35,353 bases of DNA from Bradyrhizobium liaoningense (GTDB lineage: Bacteria; Pseudomonadota; Alphaproteobacteria; Rhizobiales; Xanthobacteraceae). Location: NCBI RefSeq assembly GCF_018130955.1, contig NZ_JAFCJM010000072.1, positions 1-35,353 on the forward strand, given 5' to 3'. The position numbers were made by a program, and so were the translations under genes. Below the pieces are notes generated by a model, which was given only the letters and a program-made list of their open reading frames with translations, was not told where the DNA came from and made no database searches. The stretch's first letter is position 1. Every line of letters begins with the position of its first letter. Below, piece by piece: positions 31,426 through 35,353 of the stretch.

Positions 31426-31788
31426 ATGGCCAGACCAAGACTACCGACCGCATTGCTCGAACTTCGCGGCGCATTCAAGCACGATCCTCAACGTAAGAGG
31501 GCGCGGCAACGCGAACCTCTCGGGACGCCGCCGCTGCCTGATGCGCCGGACCATCTAACAGACGATGTTGCAAAGGTATGGCGCCAGATGAAGACGCGGG
31601 GCTATTGGCTTACGAGCGCCGATCAATTCCTTGTCGAGATTGCGGCCACACTGGCGGCACGCTTCACGGCCGGCCAACTCAAACACGGGCACGTATCAGT
31701 CATGATCGGGCTATTGGGCAAGTTGGGGTTTCTCGCCAAGAAAACGCGGCGCGTTGAATTTGCCGACAAGAACCACGTAGCCTGCTAG
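31426..31788 (+). CDS. Phage terminase small subunit-like protein (P27 family type), orphan
   Basis: From ATG 31426 (preceded by CAAGGAAACTT) the 120-residue product begins MARPRLPTALLELRGAFKHDP and continues PPLPDAPDHLTDDVAKVWRQM, a layout typical of P27-type terminase small subunits, which recognise phage DNA for packaging. No large subunit, portal or capsid gene is near, so it is a stranded piece of a prophage or related element. Its stop codon overlaps the stop of the opposite-strand membrane gene by four bases. Function in isolation is doubtful. Confidence 0.65.
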   Translation: MARPRLPTALLELRGAFKHDPQRKRARQREPLGTPPLPDAPDHLTDDVAKVWRQMKTRGYWLTSADQFLVEIAATLAARFTAGQLKHGHVSVMIGLLGKLGFLAKKTRRVEFADKNHVAC

Positions 31789-32597
31789 AAGAGGATGTGG
31801 AATATCAACCCGGCCAGCAAAACGAAGGCTGCCGCAACGTAACCCGCCGCCCTAATCGGATGATCCTTGCCGCCCCTTAAGGCCCATTGTGTTTTAGCCA
31901 CCGCTCGCGACAAGGGAACCATCGCACGGGCTCCCAAGATGCCGACAGCGAATAGAGGGAGCCACGCGAAGACGCCGAACGCTGGGAGCATAAACAGAAT
32001 GGTCACACCGAAAGGTATGGCAAGCGCAGCTTCATCGGGTGGGTGATCCGGTTTGTACAATATACGCGTCAGTTCCTCACCCAACAGCATGAAGGCCATA
32101 ACTCGTAGGACCGAAAAGAAGTAGACGACTACAACAGCAACAAGGGTGCCGAGTGACAATGCAATACTCGGTTTCGATCCGAAGCGAAAAAGCAACGGTC
32201 GGACTGCGAACAATGATACGTAGTCTGCCAAGATGTTGGTCAGAGTCGACACGACAGCTGCCGCTAACGTGAGAGCCGGTGCTGAGGTTGTGGTCAACTC
32301 CTCCCAAAATCGAAACAGAAAGTAGGCTGACAGTACTGTAGTAATTGTTGCAGATCGAAAGAAGGCCCGCCACGTCAAGAGCGGTGCGGTGTACACATGG
32401 TCGAACACTTCGAGTAGGGCCGCAGCCACGTTTTTGTTATCTACGCTCGGCTGCTGGATAGTCTTTGAAAATGCGGCCTTTGCCTTTGGGGAGGCGACCC
32501 TGTCCAGCCAAACGCAAAGAGCTAGAATCGCGCCTGCCCAAGTCGTCGCATTTCCCAAACCCGCGTGTTGTCCCAAGAACTTTAAAAACTGGTCCAT
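31785..32597 (-). CDS. Multi-pass membrane protein of unknown function
   Basis: The 270-residue product has about six hydrophobic helices: a first one near 14-30 (ATTWAGAILALCVW), then two near 95-140, and three in the last 120 residues, ending in LLAGLIFHILF. Between the first helix and the rest lies a soluble segment with Lys/Asp-rich sequence. It starts at ATG 32597; a TTG at 32639 is possible. Base composition is low in GC like its neighbours. The stop overlaps the terminase-like gene's stop. A role in phage exclusion or immunity is only conjecture from its location. Confidence 0.65.
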   Translation of the reverse strand: MDQFLKFLGQHAGLGNATTWAGAILALCVWLDRVASPKAKAAFSKTIQQPSVDNKNVAAALLEVFDHVYTAPLLTWRAFFRSATITTVLSAYFLFRFWEELTTTSAPALTLAAAVVSTLTNILADYVSLFAVRPLLFRFGSKPSIALSLGTLVAVVVVYFFSVLRVMAFMLLGEELTRILYKPDHPPDEAALAIPFGVTILFMLPAFGVFAWLPLFAVGILGARAMVPLSRAVAKTQWALRGGKDHPIRAAGYVAAAFVLLAGLIFHILF

Positions 32598-32784
32598 GGT
32601 TGTGCACGCTCCAAAGAACGGAGTGATGCAAGCATACAACCAAAACTAGCGCCTCAAAATCATTTCCTCTTGTTTTGCAGACGCCGCGACGCAACCGCGT
32701 TCGCTGTCTCTGTGAAGCAAAAAGTAGCTGAGTGGCGCGATACCATTCCTTTCTAGGGAACGTACGCGCCAAATTACGGCTCAA

Positions 32785-33226
32785 ATGGCAGCGTGCCAAA
32801 AGGCAATCGATAATCTAATAGCCGCGGTGGAGAAGGGGGCATTGGAGATTGAAGAAATTGCGCCCCGGCTCGAACATCAGCGTTCGGAGAAATCACGGCT
32901 TCAGCGAGAATTGGCGCTTGCCGACGAACAGGTGGTGTCCGTCGATCTGCATCCAACGGCCTTACGGCGCTTCAAGCAGAACTTGGATCAAATCTCTGGG
33001 GCTGGGGACCAAATAGACCCTCAGTTAGCAGCCAGCTTCCGTGAGCTAGTCGAAAGCGTTGTAGTCATGCCTAGGAAAGCTGGCGAGCCTTACAGCGTTG
33101 AGACCCGCGGAAGGTTAGCTAGATTGATAGGGGCGCCTCAAGGGCGCCCTCAGGCCGCTGAGGCGGCCTTATTCATGGGGGATAGCCGGGCCTCTATGGG
33201 TAAGGCCGCATTGTCGGCTAAACCGG
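32785..33226 (+). pseudogene. C-terminal remnant of a large serine recombinase
   Basis: The frame from ATG 32785 reads AIDNLIAAVEKGALEIEEIA and RRFKQNLDQI, then ASFRELVESVVVMPRKAGEP and RLARLIGAP. These match the coiled-coil and C-terminal part of large serine recombinases (resolvase/integrase family). The catalytic N-terminal resolvase domain with its serine and the zinc-ribbon core are absent, so about 400 residues are missing. The open frame continues past 33226 to 33501 through the antisense of tRNA-Thr, which is not expected to be protein. The remnant probably marks an old site-specific integration beside the tRNA. Confidence 0.7.
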
Positions 33227-33301
33227 TGGTGCCGGCTGAGGGGATTGAACCCCCGACCTTCGGTTTACAAAACCGCTGCTCTACCGCTGAGCTAAGCCGG
33301 C
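33227..33301 (-). tRNA. tRNA-Thr (TGT anticodon)
   Basis: The complement folds into a cloverleaf of 75 bases including an encoded CCA. The acceptor stem pairs GCCGGCT with AGCCGGC, the D arm is GCTC/GAGC, the anticodon loop TTTGTAA gives anticodon TGT (reads ACA), and the T arm contains TTCAATC. Discriminator base is A. A G-A mismatch closes the anticodon stem at its base. It decodes threonine. Its 3' end faces the recombinase remnant, the usual geometry for element insertion. Confidence 0.96.
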
Positions 33302-33408
33302 AACTTCCGGGAAAGCGCGCGTCACCGGAACGCTCCACCTTGGCGGGGTCGCAATACCAGACTTGTCCCGAAAGTGCCAGAACCCGCGAGCCGGTCAGCC
33401 CGTCATCA

Positions 33409-33434
33409 AACAGGCGGCCGGAGGGCCGCCTGTT
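33409..33434 (-). terminator. Hairpin downstream of the 33459-33875 gene
   Basis: AACAGGCGGCC pairs perfectly with GGCCGCCTGTT over 11 bases around a GGAG loop. On the minus strand it lies 24 bases past the exported-protein stop and ends in TGTTTG, a weak T tract. It also insulates that gene from the tRNA downstream. Confidence 0.6.
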
Positions 33435-33458
33435 CGGGTTCATTCGAACGCAAAATGC

Positions 33459-33875
33459 CTATTGGCAGAGATGCTGGCGGCCTTCCGCGCCCTTGAAATA
33501 GGTGCCGGGCCTGCACACGATGCCGTTGCGGGCGGCATAGCTGTTCCAGTCGCCGTACCAGCCCGGGCCGCCGCGATCGTAGCTGGCGTAGGAGTCATCC
33601 CAGGCGCGGACCGGCGCCGTGGCGACCGCAGCCGCCGTGCCGACGGCAGCGCCTACGACGGCGCCAGCTGCCGTCGCGGGCCAGTCACGCTGCGCCATTC
33701 GTCGATGACGATATTGGCTGCCGGCGGCGGGACTTCCAGCGCGATAGCTTTGGCAGTTGGGGTCCGGGAACGGACCCGTGCATCTGACAGGATCGAGGCC
33801 TTGTGCGAAAGCGGGGCTCGCCAGCGCCGACACTGCGATCGCAGCCGCGCCAAGAAGAAGTCTTGGGCTCATCAT
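33459..33875 (-). CDS. Exported hypothetical protein with glycine-zipper-like segment
   Basis: The 138-residue product starts at the ATG at 33875, placed by GGAG seven bases before it. The signal peptide ends SPAFAQ near residue 25. Residues about 65-90 (TAAGAVVGAAVGTAAAVATAP) form a Gly/Ala hydrophobic stretch like glycine-zipper proteins that associate with membranes. The C-terminal domain contains YGDWNSYAARNGIVCRPGTYF and three cysteines are present overall. It is probably periplasmic or envelope associated. The function is not known to me. Confidence 0.7.
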   Translation of the reverse strand: MMSPRLLLGAAAIAVSALASPAFAQGLDPVRCTGPFPDPNCQSYRAGSPAAGSQYRHRRMAQRDWPATAAGAVVGAAVGTAAAVATAPVRAWDDSYASYDRGGPGWYGDWNSYAARNGIVCRPGTYFKGAEGRQHLCQ

Positions 33876-34176
33876 GGTATGCTCCATGTTTGGTTGAGAC
33901 CTTGGCTAAGCGCCACGTATGGCGGTGGTTCCGATCCTTCTTGCGCAAAGGGTCACATCGACGTGAACCCGCGAAGGATGTGCAGAATGTGCCATGCAAC
34001 TGCGCGGCCGGCGCTGCGCTCGGCGCGATGGCGTTAACGATTCGATAGCGCGCTTTCCGGCATTTGAGTCCCTCCCAATCCTTACGCATTAGGCTTACCG
34101 GAATTAATCGGGACCGCCTTAACCCTCTGGGTCCGGCTATCGGTTAGGTTGCGCGCCGGATAACCGGGGCCCCTTC
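33876..34176. promoter_or_regulatory. Divergent intergenic region
   Basis: This spacer separates two divergently transcribed exported-protein genes. A short open stretch around 33960-34048 shows some coding-like composition but no ribosome binding site, and I treat it as non-coding. TTAA-rich bases at 34100-34125 could be promoter elements. Confidence 0.35.
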
Positions 34177-34665
34177 ATGCGCGCTTTGGCGCTCGTTGCG
34201 TTTCTGATCGGACTGCCTGCGTCGGCGCTTGCCGGCGACGGGTTCGAGATCGTCGTCCCGGGCCGTCCCGGCGTGCCCATCATCATCAACGGCATCGACG
34301 CGTCCTATGCCGTGATCGAAGGCGAGTGGGGCCTCGCAAAGAACCAGCAAGTGCAGCCCACGATTTATGGCGGTCGCTACATCCCGGATCGTCAGCCGCC
34401 GGACGTCGGCCACTACTATCCGACCATGGGACTCAGGCCGGGCTACGGACGCCTCGAGATCGAGCCGCCCGCCAACCGCAAATTGCCGCGGCCGGCGCAG
34501 AGCTACTATCAGAGCTGGGGCGTGCACTCAGCGCCGCTGCCGCCGCAGATGGACGTTCCCGTCAATCCGCCGCCCGTCATCCTGGCGCCGCAGATCGACG
34601 GCGAGCCGCGCCATCGTCCGCGGCCGGTGCCGCACGCGGAAGTGCCCGGCAGGCTGCCCAGATAA
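34177..34665 (+). CDS. Exported Pro-rich hypothetical protein
   Basis: This 162-residue protein has a signal peptide (1-19, ending ALA before GDGFE). A short beta-rich region (FEIVVPGRPGVPIIINGID) is followed by Pro/Tyr-rich segments (DRQPPDVGHYYPTMG) and a Pro-rich tail (PPPVILAPQIDGEPRHRPRP). It should be periplasmic or surface exposed and partly disordered. The start at ATG 34177 gives a clean n-region MRA; ribosome binding is weak. No characterised homologue is recognised. Confidence 0.72.
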   Translation: MRALALVAFLIGLPASALAGDGFEIVVPGRPGVPIIINGIDASYAVIEGEWGLAKNQQVQPTIYGGRYIPDRQPPDVGHYYPTMGLRPGYGRLEIEPPANRKLPRPAQSYYQSWGVHSAPLPPQMDVPVNPPPVILAPQIDGEPRHRPRPVPHAEVPGRLPR

Positions 34666-34747
34666 GTGAACATGTGAGCAAGCAAACGAAGCAAGCACGC
34701 TAGAAACCAAGTCAAAACCAACGAACGAAAATCGACAGGAGAGAGTA

Positions 34748-35224
34748 ATGCGTCAAATGATTTCAGGACTGGTCGCGGCAGCCGCCGTGTTGGTCGTAAG
34801 TGCAGCCCCGGCTGCGGCTTGCGGCTACAACCCCTGCGCGCCCGTTGTTGCGCCGGTCTATTCGGGCTGCAACACCGGCTGCGGCGGCTGGGGCTTTGAG
34901 CGCCTCGCCGAGCCGACCTCGCAGTATTATTACGTCAACCAGGGTCCGACCTATACGGGTCCGGGTGCCTTCGCGCCGTATCCGACCTATCAGGAAGACG
35001 CTGTTGTGACGCCGGGCTACGGCTACGGCTACCGCGCGCGTTCGTATGGCTACGGCGCGGCCGCGGTCGCTCCCTACCGTCCGTATTATCGTCCGTATCG
35101 CTATGGCTACGGCCCGCGCGTCGGCTATTTGCCGCGCGTCGCCTACGGCCCGCGTTACGGCTACGCGCATCGCCACGCGCCCGGCTACTATTACGGCCAC
35201 CGCGTGCTGCGCCGCTATTACTGA
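34748..35224 (+). CDS. Exported Tyr/Gly/Pro-rich low-complexity protein
   Basis: The 158-residue product has a signal peptide (1-24, ending PAAA before CGYNPC). An early Cys-rich segment (CGYNPC, CNTGCGG) precedes a long stretch dominated by Tyr, Gly, Pro and Arg, with GYGYGYRARSYGYG and RPYYRPYRYGYGPR, ending in HRVLRRYY. Such composition suits a surface or periplasmic structural or adhesive protein and suggests disorder, but the role is unknown. ACAGGAGAGAGT precedes the ATG. A strong terminator follows. Confidence 0.75.
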   Translation: MRQMISGLVAAAAVLVVSAAPAAACGYNPCAPVVAPVYSGCNTGCGGWGFERLAEPTSQYYYVNQGPTYTGPGAFAPYPTYQEDAVVTPGYGYGYRARSYGYGAAAVAPYRPYYRPYRYGYGPRVGYLPRVAYGPRYGYAHRHAPGYYYGHRVLRRYY

Positions 35225-35249
35225 TCGCCTGATCGGTCGAGTTCGGAAG

Positions 35250-35281
35250 CGCCCGTTCGCATGATGCGGACGGGCGTTTTT
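35250..35281 (+). terminator. Rho-independent terminator
   Basis: CGCCCGTTCGCAT pairs with ATGCGGACGGGCG around a G, over about 13 bases with one G-T pair, and is followed by five T residues, 25 bases past the stop of the Tyr/Gly-rich gene. Confidence 0.88.
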
Positions 35282-35353
35282 GTGGTGCGCCAGGCATGGC
35301 GCGGAGCGCCATGACTGGCGCGATTTGACCGGAGTGGTGTCCGGTCGATGACT

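Noticed and set aside
33131..33170. GC-rich hairpins between the recombinase remnant and the tRNA
   Set aside because: They lie in the recombinase-like frame and lack a T tract, so I do not call a terminator.
33963..34048. Possible small gene in the 33876-34176 spacer
   Set aside because: No ribosome binding site, no convincing start and no recognisable protein pattern.

Overview
The window looks like chromosomal DNA of a Bradyrhizobium-type alphaproteobacterium (Nitrobacteraceae). This is inferred from the high GC, several Omp25/Omp31-type beta-barrels opening with WTGFY, a DUF2336 protein, an exact CtrA-type site, intergenic palindromes of a kind I recall from Bradyrhizobium, and many small conserved hypothetical proteins. 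No rRNA, CRISPR array or complete transposon was seen. One tRNA gene is present.

Layout. 1-77 resembles the last domains (V and VI) of a group II intron whose body lies outside the window. 98-1612 (-) is a double-barrel outer membrane protein made by internal tandem duplication. 1.9-6.4 kb is an envelope/signalling block: an SLT-domain protein behind a CtrA-type site, a DUF2336 protein, an Hpt protein, a CheY-like regulator and NAD kinase. 6.6-8.5 kb (-) is a second, differently built two-barrel outer membrane protein. It is divergent from a large secreted caspase-like protein with a duplicated coiled coil (8.9-11.4 kb). 11.4-14.8 kb holds a small exported protein, a composite palindromic repeat, an S10 serine carboxypeptidase and an ABC substrate-binding gene broken by one in-frame TAG.

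15.4-17 kb pairs a cold shock protein with a fatty acid desaturase across a strong terminator. Next come a Bug/TctC binding protein, a repeat-like spacer, a serine beta-lactamase-family hydrolase, a TPR protein, an AKSD-repeat exported protein, a lipoprotein and a single-barrel Omp. 22.9-28.1 kb is a run of small hypothetical proteins, some below 60 residues, with a P-loop kinase-like protein and two SAM methyltransferases. 28.3-30.2 kb encodes a cytochrome c-PQQ propeller dehydrogenase resembling polyvinyl-alcohol dehydrogenase. It is followed by an exported-protein gene that appears frameshifted in a C4 run.

30.65-33.3 kb is the most accessory-looking part. GC is visibly lower and it holds an orphan phage terminase small subunit-like gene, a multi-pass membrane protein, a small membrane-anchored protein and the C-terminal remnant of a serine recombinase. 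The remnant abuts tRNA-Thr(TGT), so I read the region as a decayed integrated element. The right end carries three exported low-complexity proteins. I saw no convincing new multi-gene system. The best leads are the tRNA-linked remnant, the two independent barrel fusions, the caspase-like protein, the csp-desaturase pair and the two single-lesion genes.
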